Position numbers and translations under genes: made by a program | Notes under the pieces: model-generated | Told to the model about the DNA's origin: nothing | Seen by the model: only the letters and a program-made list of their open reading frames with translations | Database searches by the model: none | Assembly: GCA_009741485.1 (NCBI GenBank) | Contig: CM019214.1 | Location: 4,185,086-4,249,085 of the forward strand | Length of the DNA stretch: 64,000 nt | Origin: Malurus cyaneus samueli | Lineage: Eukaryota > Chordata > Aves > Passeriformes > Maluridae | Direction: 5' to 3' | Shown here: positions 26,275 through 39,226 of the stretch, piece after piece | Numbering within the stretch: the stretch's first letter is position 1 | Layout: the number at the start of each line of letters is the position of its first letter

Positions 26275-27215
26275 AGGTGACTGTCCATGGTGACCTGTCA
26301 CTGCTGGGGTTCTACAAGATTCCATCCTCAGCCTTGCACTCTTCAATATCTTCACAAACAGCTGGGATGAGGACTGGAAGGGATACTGAGTAAGTTTGCA
26401 GGTGTTACAAAGTGGAGAGAAGCTGTTGACTCTGTCCAAGGCAGGGAGGCTCTGCAGAGAGGCCCTGACAGATCAGAGGCCTGGGCAGTCACCGACCATG
26501 GGAAATTCAGCAAGGAAAAGCTCCGGATTCTGCGCCTGGGATGGGACAACCCTGGGTGTACAGACAGACTGGGGAGGGAGAGGCTGGAAGCAGCGAGCCA
26601 TGGAAAGGACCTGGGGTCCTGGGGATGAAAGTTGAAGCTGAGGCAGCAGTGCCCTGGAGCAGGAGGACATCCCTGTCCTGGGGACATCCAGGCACAGCCG
26701 GGCAGGGAGGGGATTGTCCGCTCTGCTCTGGGCTGGGGTGGCCTCACCTCCAGTGCTGGGGCAGCTGGGTGCCACAATATAAAAAGCCATGGAGCTGTTG
26801 CAGAGTGTCCAAAGGAGGCCCTGAGGATGGGAAGGCTTGAGGGGAAGCCGTGTGAGGAGCGCTGAGGCACTGGGCTGTTGGCCTGGAGGAGACTGAGGGG
26901 AGCCCTCAGTGCAGTCACAGCTTCCTGTGAGGGAGGAGGGCAGGCACTGATCTCTGCTCGGGAAGCGACAGCACTGAGGGAACGCTGAGGATGTGTCAGG
27001 GAGGTTTGGGTGGTATCAGGAAAAGGTTCTTCATCCAGAGGTGTTGGGCACTGGAACAGCTCCCAGGGCAGGGGCACAGCACCAAACCTGACACAGCTCA
27101 AGAGTGTTGGTCAAACTCTCAGGCACATGGGTGATTTTCGAGCTTTGCATGGCCAAGAGTTGGACTTGATGATCCTTAAGGGTCTCTTACAACTCGGAAT
27201 ATTCTTGTGATTCTT
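26275..27215 (+). mobile_element. CR1 retrotransposon (CR1-J-like), RT-to-3' end, decayed
   Basis: A GC-rich copy on the plus strand. Near 26299-26360 one frame reads TAGVLQDSIL...LFNIFTN, matching the CR1 reverse transcriptase pattern TSGVPQGSIL...LFNIFIN. Near 26385-26412 a shifted frame reads GILSKFAGVTKW where active copies have LSKFADDTKL, so the catalytic ADD is lost. Further on, DRLGRERLEAASHGKDLG (about 26560-26610) and VPQYKKPWSCCRVSKGGPED (about 26770-26830) match the ORF2 C-terminal region in shifting frames. The 3' end (27150-27215) has the 'GTTGGACTTGATGATCCTTA' terminus and an octamer-like tail. Frameshifts and stops make it a dead copy. The long antisense open frame (26352-27101, minus, 249 codons) is a by-product of the element's GC-rich composition and not a gene. 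Confidence 0.92.
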
Positions 27216-27577
27216 GGACCCCCGTACTGGGGAAGAGTCTGAAGCTAAGCTGTGGGGTATGATTTTAGACTGGTTTTTCTCACCAGATGATTTGTGGCTG
27301 TATTGCACAGATTACATGAAGGGCTGTGTGTGATAGAGAAGTTTTATACTCCTTTTGGATGCAATTAAAAAAAAAATAAGTTGGGGACTTTCTTGCCATT
27401 AGTCTAGATAGCATTCATCTGTAAGAAATTTTAAAAGAGTTACTCCTTTTGCAGAGAGCACTTAAGTTTTAAATAGCAATAATTTTGCCTAGGTGTAACT
27501 GCATCTAAGCAGTGGTGCTTGGACATTTAGAGTATTTTTGCTCACATGAGCAACAATACCTTCTGTGGAGCTTGGGG

Positions 27578-27613
27578 AAAAAAAAAAAAAAAAAAACAAA
27601 CAAAAAAACAAAC
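27578..27613. repeat. Poly-A / CAAA-rich tract
   Basis: Nineteen consecutive A residues continue into CAAAC-type units. This resembles a retroposon tail, but no element body is recognisable upstream. Confidence 0.85.
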
Positions 27614-27700
27614 CCAGAAATTATTTTTATTAATATCAAACAAACATAAAAGGTAACTGTTTCAATTGAATTAGTATTTTGACAAAGTCTGTGCTACATG

Positions 27701-27720
27701 AGGCCTGTCCTTACAGGCCT
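27701..27720. repeat. Perfect 8-bp palindromic stem, 4-nt loop
   Basis: AGGCCTGT at 27701-27708 pairs with ACAGGCCT at 27713-27720 around the loop CCTT. It is GC-rich relative to its surroundings and would form a stable small hairpin. There is no poly-T tract or gene context to make it a terminator or RNA gene. Confidence 0.7.
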
Positions 27721-29417
27721 GTGGGTAGAGGTACAGAGGAGAGATGGAGGCAGATGCCCTTTGCAGGGCATGCCTGACCTGCTGCAGAGGGATGGAATTG
27801 CTGCAAGGAGGAGTAGAGTGCATTGAAAATTATTGTTTCTTCTTCCCAACTGGAATTAAGAAATTAAGCAATGTGCTCTGGCTCATGCTGGACTCCTATG
27901 CTGTGTAGCTATTCTTTTATTGCTATTTATTAATTCATGTCACCGGGTGTGTTTGCTGGTTTTATACTGTCTTTTATTTCTCGATTGCTTTTTGTGGTTA
28001 TGTCAAATTTGTCAAAGTTTTTAAGGTCTTGGGAACAGACACTGTGGCCCTGTGTTTCTGCAATACCTGTTCCTCTAAGACATGGTTGTGACAGAGGTTT
28101 CCCTGTTATCAGAATTACAATGAATAAATAGTGATATTGGGGAGATGATTATAGCAACCCTATTTGTAATTCCTTATTTACTCGCTATGCCAGTGTTTGC
28201 TATCATATACCTGTTGAGTCATGTACAGTTTCTGCTGAATTTTGTTTGAAAAACAGGAGAAAGAGAAAACTCATGACCTGTTTGGCTTATAAAGGAGGCT
28301 TGAAATAGCATTTCTGAGCCTTCCAGAAGTGTGGCAACTCACTACTCTGGTGTGAGGTGTGCTCAGCCCTGCTGAGGGCATCGAGGCATGCTGTAAATGG
28401 CAAGGAGAATATGCCTAGATGCTCTGTTACCTTGCACATTCAATTAAAAAAGTTTTAGCTGCTGCCTTCCCCTGACTGACTGAGTGGTTCTAGAGGTTTC
28501 ATCTGGCAGGTTTAACTGAAAACTACTTTCAAATAACCTTCTAGTCTGTTGTTTTAGAAGATGCTAAGTCTTGATTCAGAGTACAACCCTGAATAGATCA
28601 TGAAATGACCTTTAGTTTCAGCTGAATGGATTGTTACAGTGAGTGAAGAGACACTGATTCTTAGGGTGACAAAAACAAAGCTTTTGCTTTTGTTAGAAGA
28701 CTGTTGTATAGTTTGTGATTTTTTTTTAAAATTGGGTCTGATTTCAAAGGAATACTAATTCTTTTTTTTTTTTTTTTTCAATACAGATTCCAAGGTATAT
28801 CATAACATTATTTACATTGTCTACTTTTGCTCACTTATTAAATCACCAGACTTCAGAGACATTCAAAGAGTTTAAATATGTATCCTGCTATCCTCGAACG
28901 GAGTGGTCCCAAGCATTTTCTATCTCCACATCTCCTGCCTCTTTGCTGTCTGGTTTTATGTGGCATTGTGTCCTACACAGCACAGCCTAACTGGGCTTTA
29001 CAGCCCATTTGAAATACTGGTGTAAACTGGTGTAAATTGTCCCTTGATCAATGCTTTGCTCACTGCTTTCTCTCCACAAATGTTTTAAAACTGTCCTGTT
29101 AACTACTAAAGGAAATTTTAAATCCGTTGTGATATAGTCTCTAAACTGGGATTAGAAGAGAATTCCAGGAGAATAACAGTTAATAATTAATAATCAGGTT
29201 AACTGGAATAATCAGGACAAAAAAGAGGAAGATTCTTCTGTCCATAACATCTTCCCTGCTTATTAAAATTAAAAGGAAATAAAAATCAACAAGTAAACAA
29301 AACCCAAAGACCTCTTTCAGGCTTAGAACAAGCATGCTTGTTGAAAGGCAGCAGATTATGCTGAAGTTCGTTGTGCTAATATGTGTTGCACTTATCCTTC
29401 TTGACTCTTAGTTTGCC

Positions 29418-29437
29418 AAAAAAAAAAAAAAAAAAAA
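29418..29437. repeat. A20 run followed by G-rich stretch
   Basis: Twenty A residues are followed by GGAGGGGGGGGAG (29438-29450). This simple purine tract is likely length-variable. Confidence 0.9.
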
Positions 29438-29689
29438 GGAGGGGGGGGAGGAAATGCACGTTCACTTTTAATTCTGACTAAGTAGGGAAGAATATACTGC
29501 AGATGCCTATATATTGTCGCACATGAAAGAAATACAAGCTGGTTTTCAGGAAAGGATACACAAAAAAAAAGACTGCATTGAAAAGCAGTTCCTGCTTGAT
29601 GAAGTAGGTAACCTTTTTTTCTTAGGGACTTTAAGCTTATTTGAATAGGATTGTAAAAGCAGGAAGCATAATCTCTCTCTCAGACAGGC

Positions 29690-30600
29690 GGACACTGTAC
29701 TCCAATGTTCAAACGAAAAGGAGACAGAAACACAAGTGCATCCAAAATGTTGCTGCCTTGCCCTGTGTCCCCGGAGTGCTGCTGCTCTGCTGCTGCAGCC
29801 TGCCCTCCACAAATCCTGGGTGAGCGAGGAGGGCCGCTACTGCTGGGGAAACTAAGATTACTGATTAGGAGAGAACATAATCAGGTAGATTGAGCCTGGT
29901 GGAGGGAGAAACCATTTCAGCAAGGAGGGAGGGAGCGCAGCACACGCTGGCTGTGTACCTTGGCAGAGTACCTCGCTGCTGTTTAAGAAAACAAAATTGG
30001 CTCTAATTCTCTTGTCGGCTTCTGAGGAGGGGGTGCTCTTTTTTGTGCCTATGAAACTGGAGGGTGATTGCGGGCGTGCCTCACCTGCACCTGGCAATGA
30101 GTCTCCCTCCAGGTTTCTCCTACTTTGGAGAATGTGTTAGAGAGAAGTACCCACGGGGAAATCCACTAAGCGCTTCCCCACGAAGGTAGCAAGACACCGC
30201 AGTGCCGGCAATGCCTGGGGATGCCTCGGGTGAGTACCGGCTGTAGGTGAATACGAGGAATATTCAAAAGAGTGAAGAGCAGCGGCAACGCAACCCTAAA
30301 GACGGCATTTAGGTCAGTCGGCTGCCTGCCGGGATTGTGGGGCTGGCTGGGCGCTGCCGGCTGCGTCCGGGGGGCTCCGGGAAGTTCCTCTGCCAGGGCT
30401 CTGAAGTTCAGGGCAGACGGAGCTGCCGGGAGGGGAATGACCCCGAGCCTGTCACAGCACCGGCGCCGTGCTGCCAGATCCCCGCGCCTTGCATAACTTT
30501 ATTTTAAATCTTGTTGGGTGATATCAACAGGGTGTTAATAAAGGAAAGGGGAACAAACAAACTTTTGTATGCGGCGAGTCTCTGATTAGGTTAAAGAGGT
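29690..30600. promoter_or_regulatory. CpG-rich island, candidate promoter / first exon
   Basis: This is the only stretch of the window with frequent CpG dinucleotides (clusters at 29770-29840, 29930-30100, 30150-30240 and 30290-30580) and raised GC. CpG islands in vertebrates usually mark promoters. Strong splice-donor matches occur inside: plus strand GG|GTGAGT with GT at 30230-30231, 19 bases after an ATG at 30211 with a purine at -3? (the -3 base is G); plus strand GG|GTGAGC with GT at 29820-29821; and minus strand CAG|GTGAGG with GT at 30084-30083. The strand is therefore undecided and a bidirectional promoter is possible. I could not connect it to any known gene or find a following exon in the window. 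Confidence 0.5.
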
Positions 30601-33600
30601 TTATTATTTATTTCTCCCCGTCAATGGGAGGGGAAAGTGCAGTGTGTTCAATGACAGTACGAGAGGGTTGGCACAGGTATGGGTTATAGATGTTAGCTGA
30701 TCAAAGAGGATTTAATTGTTTTGCTAAAAGAGCTTCTCATTATAAAGACCGTAGAAAGAGGCAAAGTTTACTGCAAACAAATTTGGACATGGTCAAATGA
30801 ATTACTCAACTGATGATATAGAAATAGCTTGGAAACTGGGCCATCGGGAAAAAACAACCTTGCATTCAGGCTAGGATAATTGCATGGACATGTCTACAGA
30901 GGATTGGTTCTGAAAAGTAGCTAAAGTAACTTCATATCTTTCAAGGCTTTTGGAAATAGATCTTGAGAGAATATTTGGCTGTATATTTGTAATACAATGC
31001 TCCACTTGGGGGAAAAAAATAATCCTATTTTCTGTTAAAAATAGGTACCTTGATGCATTGTAACAAGTTTTATTCTATTCTTCCTCATAAAAATGGAGGC
31101 GGAATATGTATTTTCTCTGAAACAAATGATATTTTTATGTCTCATGAAGGACAGATTTTTGCAATGGTTCAAAGTTGAAATATCTTCAGGGTATTTCAGA
31201 ATTATTTTTGTTTTCTATTTCTGTTTTACATCCTTTCCTAACTTGAAGGCGTAAAATAATGGTTGCTCCATTATAAGAATGTGTAGCATTTTCATTTGTC
31301 TGTTTTTATAAATGTGTCTTTATTGGGGTGATTAAAATACCATTTCCTGTTATTAAATAGCTTTAATTAATCTTCTCTCTTAAAGAAAAAGTTTTGTTTT
31401 TATTTCTATTTCAACACTTGTGCTTTATTCATAACACACATCTCTGTGGAAACTACAGAGGGCAGTTAATGGTTTATGAGTTCAAGCTGAGCTGAATATA
31501 GCTAAGCTCTGTCTTGCTTGACATTTCATCAAAAGCTTTGTTGATTTGCAATGTTTACGGACCTATTTATTGAACCTTCACAGCTTGAACTATGCCACTG
31601 AGCTTGTTGACATTGCTGAGTTTATCTCTGGGTACTTTCACAATCTCAGAAGAAAAGTTTAGAGCAAATGAGTTATAGCAAACTTGTCACAGTTCATAAA
31701 ATATGCAGTTAGGACAATGAAGTTGATCTTCTTGTTCATTGATCATGATACATTAGAGAAATCTGAGTAGGCAAAGAATCTCATCTGGGTAGGTGAATGC
31801 GCGTCCTTCTCCTTTATACTCAGATTTGACTGTAACCTCGTAAGAGATTTAAAAAATAGCTCATAAAAGAACAAATACTTTCTGTTCATGAGACTACTTG
31901 TATTTCAAAACAAAATCTGGCTGTTTTGCAGCTTTTCCATATAGATCTTATTTTGTGAGGAGTGATATATCAAATGAGCAAACAGCAAATTCAATCAGAG
32001 GCTCATAAATACTGTCAAAATCATCCAGCTTTCAACAGTGAGAGCATCCCATGCTCTGTGCTACTCTTCAGAACATCCTGTCTGCACAACCTCTATTTTT
32101 AGCCAATAAGATATATCTTGCTATATAATCTACTACTGTGCCTGGATCAACAGTGCACATTATCATGGTTTCAGACACTTCTCTATGTAACTTGAACAGA
32201 AATAGATCAAAGATAATACCACAGCCTGGCGTCTCAGCAAAAGGAACAGAAAACTATGTGCTGTTTATTCAACAACAGTGAAATGGATGGTTTAAGAAGG
32301 CATGAGTTGGTTATTTTTTTTCTTTTTTGGATGCATGGGAAGTATTTTTCCCATGTGAGTATTTTCATAGATACCATTAACTGGGTTGACATAGTTCTTC
32401 GTTCTCCTTTTAGAACTCTGGGTACGCAACCAATTATAAACATCCAAAAGGGAAACTGGATTAAAAAAAAAAAATAAATATTTTTCCATGTAGTTGAATG
32501 GACTTTGACTGGACTCTTGGTTCCTTTTTAACAATGAATGCATAAAGACTATCTTTTTCAAATAAAAAGTAATTGCTTATTGATTCTTGAATGCAAATTG
32601 TATGCTAAGGCTTCAATAAGAAAAAAAAAAAAAAAAAAGGAAATATAGGAGTACACTTGGGGAAATATTTGCTTTGCTGCTACTGCTGTACTATGTAGCC
32701 TGCTGGTATTACCTGGGTAGACTTACAAGGCTCAAATATCTGGGCACTAGAGAGCAATAAGCTCTTTCAGCCAGAAAGTCCAAGCAAGAAATCAGCATTG
32801 ATATCTTGTTTCATCAGCAGCAGATGCTTTAGTCGATTGCCTTCCTGACCTGAGTGAATTTGGAAGGTGAGGAAAGACCCCATGTATTTGTTAGAATATT
32901 TGTACAAGTAAGTTCAGGGTGTTGACATCTGATTGAAACACGCTTGTGTAAGTAGTTACAGAAAATACCAATCAGCTCTCACAGTTACATACAACTCCTT
33001 AACTCTGTGGAAAATGAAACACTTTATAGAGAGCATTTAAATTAGTGAGATTTCATCATCAGAAATCCTAAAGGTAATTGTATGTGTGTATGGAAGGGCC
33101 AATCTGGAGTATCTACAGAAACAGAGAACTTCATACAAATATTTAAATATATGTTGTAGGATTGTATCTTTTATAATGGTATTTATTGTTTACTTTCTAT
33201 TTATCAGGCTACTCTATTCTTATGCCATTTGTCAGCCTGACTTGTGATTTTTATTTATTTTTTTTTTTAGAGTAGCAGCGTCCTTCAGTCTGTTTTCCTT
33301 CCCATATAAGAATTCACCAAGAAGACAGTCAAACATGTGCTCTACGTGTTGTCTGAGCTAACTCTTGTGCAGTACATTGGCCAATGTTGAGAATGTGAAA
33401 GTCTTAGTTAGGACTTGTTAGACTGTAGAACTGGTGTTTTCTATCCAAAAATCTCTTTTGATCACACTAAAAAGTATTGGGAATAAGGCAGTATTACATT
33501 TCCAGTAAAATATTCAAAAATCTTTGGTAAAAATATATTGCTAAGCACCCACCTATATCATATGTGTAACAATGAACATAGTAAGTCTTAAATCTAGATA

Positions 33601-36600
33601 ACCTTGAGATATAATTTAAAAGAAAAAAATATGGAATTTCTACATTACTTTAGTTTTATTAAGCCAATCTTAAGCAATTGGTCTTTAAATGATCATAAAT
33701 TTATAATTTCCAAATGCGCTATTCAGGTTTGCCTGCAACTCAGCCCTGCATTTTTAAGGTATTTGATGTGTTCAACAACCTCTTATTTTGTGGCAGATGG
33801 AGAGTATCCCTTTGAATACTCATCACAGGAATAACTGTTCCTAGCAAATGAAAGGAAATTTGCTGTAAGCATTCCAAGATACATTTTAGTCCACTTTTTA
33901 CTACTTGTTTAAATAGCTAAATATAGTGATGAGAGATGCAAGTAGAGTTTTAGGGGAAAATACTGTATGTTTTGAAGTCTAGACCTCATGTAGGGAGTAG
34001 GATGCTCAGTCCATGAAGAAAATTTTGAAAGAAAGATGATATGGCATGTTAGAAAGCATCAGTTCAGATAGTTATGTCATAAATACCAGCACAGTCAGTG
34101 CAAAGCCGGGGTAAAAGGCTGTTGTGTCACTGCTGAACTAGCTTCTTCAAGATTATGATGAAAAGGTCAAACTATCATTTTATAAAGGAAAAGTAAGAGA
34201 AACTCAAGGATGTACCTCAGTACTTGGTTTGTTTTTTTTTTTTTTTCTTCCCTTTGAAATTTTTTTACACACAGAAACATATTCAAGAAATTCACTTCCA
34301 TTTATTTATTTTTTTTTAAGTGTACTTTCATGGGCCTATTTAAGAGAATATAGAGTGATGCTGATAATGGATTGTTTTAGAATTTTAGTCTTAGCCAAGG
34401 GAAAGAAAGGCACTTTCTGCAATCTTTTATTTCTTGCAGATGGAACTTAACAGCCTAACAGAATCAGTGGAGTATTGTCTGCCTTTTTCAGAGGATGTTA
34501 CGGGATAAGGGAGACTTAGCAAGATTCTTGAGGCAAATGTACAATAATATTATCTAAATAAATAATTGGAATTGAACTTTTCAACTTCCTCCATATTATA
34601 GAAAGCACGGAAGGGACAAGAAACTTCAAAACTTAACCAATAGTTTCTCTAACTTTTTTCACAGAGATAACTATATTTAGACAATTTTCCATCATGCCAA
34701 TTTTATACCATTGTAGTGAATAAAGGCACAAGTTCTGTTCTGTGCAGTATTTAAAATAAAAGCACTTCAGGCAGAGGCTATTCTTTCTGCTTGTTCTGTG
34801 CGGTGTAGATCAAGAGGCATCAAGCTCCCTAAGATCTAGTAGGGAGTGAAAACATTATGAATAATACAACATAAAATTGAAAAAAAAAATAGCTTCTCAA
34901 CATCCTGCTTCAGGTAAATGGATAAGCATAGGATGGACTATGAAATCTTGACTATAATAGGTAAAATGAGTATATAATTTTCTACAGTGGTGACAAGGCA
35001 AGTTGGTAGTGAATCTGTTGCTAACTTAGCCCAAGCATGTAAAATTCATTTAGCGAGATTATTTTTATGAAGCTTCATTTTTTTCCAATTTAAGCATTAT
35101 TTTTTGCTAACCTTTGTCATGTGTGCCCTTAAATAAAGACATAATTCACCTTTACAACAATCTGTTTGTAGACTTTACTTAACTGTGCTATATCCATGTC
35201 AAGGGTTTGAGATGTTTATTTTTTTTCAGTGCTAAGAGCCATGGCTGGTGGAAGATCTCTTGTGCTTCAAGAGGAGACAATCTAGAAGTATGCTGTTCAT
35301 TAAAAAAAAAAAAAAACAAATCTCACTTTTTTTTTCTGCCAGGTCTGGCAAAACCTGTTGATTTTGAGTACACCAATGTAAAGCCTCTCCGTTCATTCAG
35401 GATTTTGTTCTGACAAGGTAGTACTAGGTCACAGGTTACTATGTTTAGATGCAGGTTTTAGGGTTAATCTCTACATTCATAATATCAGCTACTTTTGTTT
35501 ATCTTTTCTTATGCATGGTTCTGAACTGAAACAAACTAACATGAAAGGACCTGTGCATCAGAGAAAGATAAAAGGCCATGCCTGTTAGGATAATTTTTTT
35601 TATTTTATTTTTTTTTTTTTTCAATCTGGATGTTTTCAGAGATATTCAGAAATTAAGTCAAATGCTCCTGGGTGGAATCATGTTCTGAAAAAGACTGAAG
35701 GCACTCACATGTTTCAGGAAGAGGGTCAGTGTTTGTTTGATGAAGTGTTGCCTGTAGAGAGGAATATTAGTAATTGGTGGAGGTAGGATAAAGCCCCTTG
35801 GTCCTGATCACTGGTGACTTACATCCATGGTTAGAGTTCCTGTCTTTTTCAATCATTCAGATAATTCGGATAACTTGCTTTTACTATTTGCCTGTGCACA
35901 ACATTTTGTTGTATTTGCTGGCTCTTCTAGCTTCAAAGCTTTAAGCAAAATTTTTATTCTGATTAATATCTTGTTAAAATAGTCTGCCTAGTTCCCCTAA
36001 TTAGACTGTGATCTCCCCTGGAGTTCTCTTCAGCCCGGGACTCTGGCAGCTGCTCTGAACAGCTGTAAATTGGATCATCATGCCAGTGGTTGGTCCAGCT
36101 TTTTCCTCCCTTCCCTGTCCTCTCTCTGTCCCCTTCCTCATGCAGGGGCTGCACTGGCTGGGCAGGGATGTCTGAGGATGCTCTTTCATTGATAACAAGT
36201 CACAGCTGCCTGCACCCTCCAGTCCATGATCCAGGCCTTTCTGCCTGCCACAGTTGAGCCAGAGGGGTAAAGGGTGGCTGTGGCAGACCAAGAACCCCCC
36301 AAAAAGTTCCTTGGAGTCTTTTTTGAGTACTCCCAACTTTTCCACTTTTAATGCTCCTCTCATATTATCCAGGAACAAAATTAAATTTTGTATTAGTTTG
36401 AGGAGAAAATAATTTACTTTATCCTTCACCTTTGGAAAGGGGAAACTAAATCTTGGTTGTAATTCTGAGAATCTTTTGAGTCAGCTCGCTCAGCTCTCAT
36501 AGAGCAGTGAAGACTTTGAAGCCATATCTAGTTACTTTATTTTCTGTGGCTTTTCCTTTGCCTACAGGGTTGATTTTTCTGAGCAGTGAGTTCCCTAACT

Positions 36601-37399
36601 TAGCAGAGTCATATTTTATCATCTTGATGAAATTTCCACAATCTCAGAGAGCTTTGCTGCATACTTAATTCAAACCTTGTTAGAGTGCTGCCTTGCACTT
36701 AGATCTGTGAGTGTCAACAGAGGTCTGTGATGAAAGGAGATCCAAGGAACAGTGTTCTGAAGGATGTCATTGAGATTTCTCTGGGGTATGTTTGCAGTGG
36801 AGTGACAATACAGTCCTTTTACATTTTAATTCTTAACTATTTATGAAGTTCAGCAGGCAAAATTTTGTAGCATTTTGTACTGCAGTGATGCAACTTGAAA
36901 TATCATCGTGGGAAATTCTGAGCTAGCTCTTCAGGGTCAAACAACTGAAGCTGTCTAGAATTCCAGCTTGTTTTCTCTTTCAAATGGATTTACACTATTG
37001 ATTCTCATTTTTTTTGCCTCATAGCAAAAGGAAACGGGGAGAGAAATGCCATTTGTGGTAAATGTCCTCTTGAGATCATTTGAATTATTAAAATACTTGT
37101 CAATACTAATCCTTCATAAGCAGAAAGCTTCATCTCTCCCTAATAGCATAGTGGATGTTCTGGTGATCTGAAATGATAGCTGTCAAGTCGTCAGATGGAT
37201 TTTACAGGAGCAGTTAGGAGTATTTTAAAAAATGCTAAAATATTTTTTGGCTATAAGAGGGATTTTTTGCATCATTATTTGGAAACTATTAAAAACAGAA
37301 TATATTGGCAGAGTTAAGAAGAAAAATGGATAAAATTTATAGAGTTTTAGTAGCATGGCAGAATTGTATTATGAACATGGATATACAGCACACCATCAG
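30601..37399. other. AT-rich non-coding DNA, nothing recognised
   Basis: Unique AT-rich sequence. If the CpG island starts a plus-strand gene, this would be part of its first intron. Low-complexity tracts lie at 32621-32638 (A18), about 34230-34247 (T-rich) and 35587-35622 (T-rich). A GC-richer patch at 36000-36330 has an open frame of 142 codons on the minus strand (36001-36429) without a recognisable domain. No RNA gene was seen. Confidence 0.5.
32621..32638. repeat. Poly-A run of 18
   Basis: Eighteen consecutive A residues between unique flanks. No associated element is recognised. Confidence 0.9.
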
Positions 37400-37905
37400 A
37401 TAGTGATGCCTCCTCTCAAATCAGCCCTCCTGGGACCTACCTGGAATGCAGTCTCTACTTTTGGGTTTCCACTTAGACAGAGATGGACTGGAATAGTTCC
37501 AGAGAAGGGCTGCCTGAGCCTTGGGTTCTGGAGGATGTGGAATGGAGGAGCTGGCTTTACTCACCTTTCACAATAAGGCTGGGTGAAAGAGGTTCCATCT
37601 ACAGCTACCTGGCTAGAGGTTTATAAAGAAGAGACCGAGGTTTCTCAGAGGTGCACAGCAGTAGGACAAGAGACAAAGAATGTAGGTTGGAAAGGGGGAA
37701 ATTTAGGTGTGATATAGTGCAAACTTGTTCTCAGTGGTTGGTCACTAAAATGGATTGTGCAGAGATGTTGTGGGATCTCCATCACTGGGAGATGGTCAAA
37801 ACACAACTGAGAACAGCATTGAGAAATCTGCCCTTGCTGACCCTCCTATGGCTGTGGAACTTGGACTTTGGGAGGTCCCTGCCAGACTCAAGTCTTCTGT
37901 AGCTC
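37400..37905 (+). mobile_element. CR1 retrotransposon, 3' portion of ORF2 plus 3' end
   Basis: The plus strand starts in the C-terminal part of CR1 ORF2: the nucleotide pattern 'GACCTACCTGGAATGCAGTC' followed by 'GATGGACTGGAATAGTTCCA' corresponds to the VRPHLEYCVQ...MELLERVQ region. It continues through the typical 'CACAGCAGTAGGACAAGAGA' and 'GTTGTGGGATCTCCATC' segments to a terminus near 37905 (TTGGACTTTGGGAGGTCCCT). Part of the usual 'AGATGATCT' near the end is deleted, and clear octamers are absent. Sequence divergence is high, so this is an older copy of a different subfamily from the GC-rich copies at 26-27 and 50 kb. Confidence 0.88.
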
Positions 37906-37955
37906 TGCTTATATTGCTTATGTTAAGACTTTACATTGCACAGGACTTTTTTATT

Positions 37956-37969
37956 ATTTATTTATCTAT

Positions 37970-38013
<44 letters not shown>
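37956..38013. repeat. (ATTT)n tetranucleotide microsatellite
   Basis: About 14 tetranucleotide units, with one CTATT interruption near its start. It lies about 50 bases beyond the 3' end of the CR1 copy. Likely polymorphic. Confidence 0.95.
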
Positions 38014-38014
<1 letters not shown>

Positions 38015-39158
38015 ATGATACATGCTTGTGGTTTTGGTTCTTTTCTCTTATGAATGCAGATGCTTAGAAAAAGAACTCTCTTTTCAGGAATCAGATCTAT
38101 TCCTGGACTGAAAGAAGAAAACTGTGACAGAAAAATCACAGAAATTTAAATTTGAATATTCCCGGCTAAATATTCTTATGATAGTGCAATGGTTGCTCAT
38201 TGATTTGTTTGTTGGTTTATTTTTTAAAGAAGTCAATAACATGTACGTTACAGACAAATTTTGAAGGAAAATTTTTAGAGCTGTTGAAAAAAGGATAAAG
38301 ATTTATGAATTATTTTTCAAATTCCACAGTTGCCTACTGTAGCCATTTTACACAGGTAGCAAATCTAAATTCCATCAAAGTGTATATAACAGAGGACTGA
38401 GCATGTGGAGGTCTGTAGTAAATCTTCATGTGCAGGGTCAAAAATCATTGATCTGTATTATGCTGAACCTTGGAAGTTTACCCTGGATCAGTGTTCTGAG
38501 CAGAGCAAAATATGAACATTTTTGTAAGAGACATGCTTTGAAAGAAATCTGTTACTAAAATTTTCATCTTTTAATTTTAGTTTCTTAGCAGCTGCTCCTT
38601 AATCTATGTAATTGCATTATAATGGCTTTATGCTGCACCAGATGCTAAAGAGGTAACATTTTTCTTTCTTGGATAGCAATGCAATCTATGTTTGGAATTC
38701 TGTTTTGTGGTTATGTTGGTGTCAGGCTATGGCATAAGCAAGGCACAGGCACCGGATTCTGATTTCATATTAAATAAAACCAGATCAATTAAAACTTCCT
38801 CAAGAAAAATAAAAGATGTCTCCAATTGACCAAAGTTTGTAAGTCGCTTCATTTGCAGGTATTTCAGACTTTGTTCTAAGAGCAAGAATAATGATTTATG
38901 TCCCATTATTACCGGTGTTTGCTATAATGCATGAGCTTGTTTCCTTTCCTGTCTATCAGTCTTTATTACATTATTGCTTCTATGTGCTTGGCTAGACCTA
39001 TGCAATGGTCTAATTTGTTATGTTGCGGGGAACAAGGGCCTTATGAGAAGAAGCAATCTGTCTTTATGCCTCATTGCAGGGGCAATAATCACTTATGGAG
39101 GCTGCAATCAAACTGTGAGTTTGTTCAGTAATTTTTGCCAGGATCCTATTTGAAACAA

Positions 39159-39226
39159 AGAAAAAAAAAAAAAACAAAAAAAACCAAACAAAAAACAAAC
39201 AACCAAAAAAACAAAAAGAAAAAGTT
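39159..39226. repeat. A-rich low-complexity tract (CAAA/ACAAA units)
   Basis: A runs of up to about 14 are broken by single C or G residues. It resembles a decayed retroposon tail, but no body is identified. Confidence 0.85.

Larger units (their letters stand above)
27216..29690. other. AT-rich non-coding DNA, nothing recognised
   Basis: Unique sequence with simple A runs (27578-27613 and 29418-29437) and a T run near 28763-28778. A perfect 8-bp stem with 4-base loop lies at 27701-27720. No exon or transposon is supported. Confidence 0.55.

Noticed and set aside
26352..27101. 249-codon open frame on the minus strand, the longest in the window
   Set aside because: It lies antisense to a clearly recognisable CR1 element whose plus strand encodes reverse transcriptase remnants. 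The proline/serine-rich product reflects GC-rich composition.
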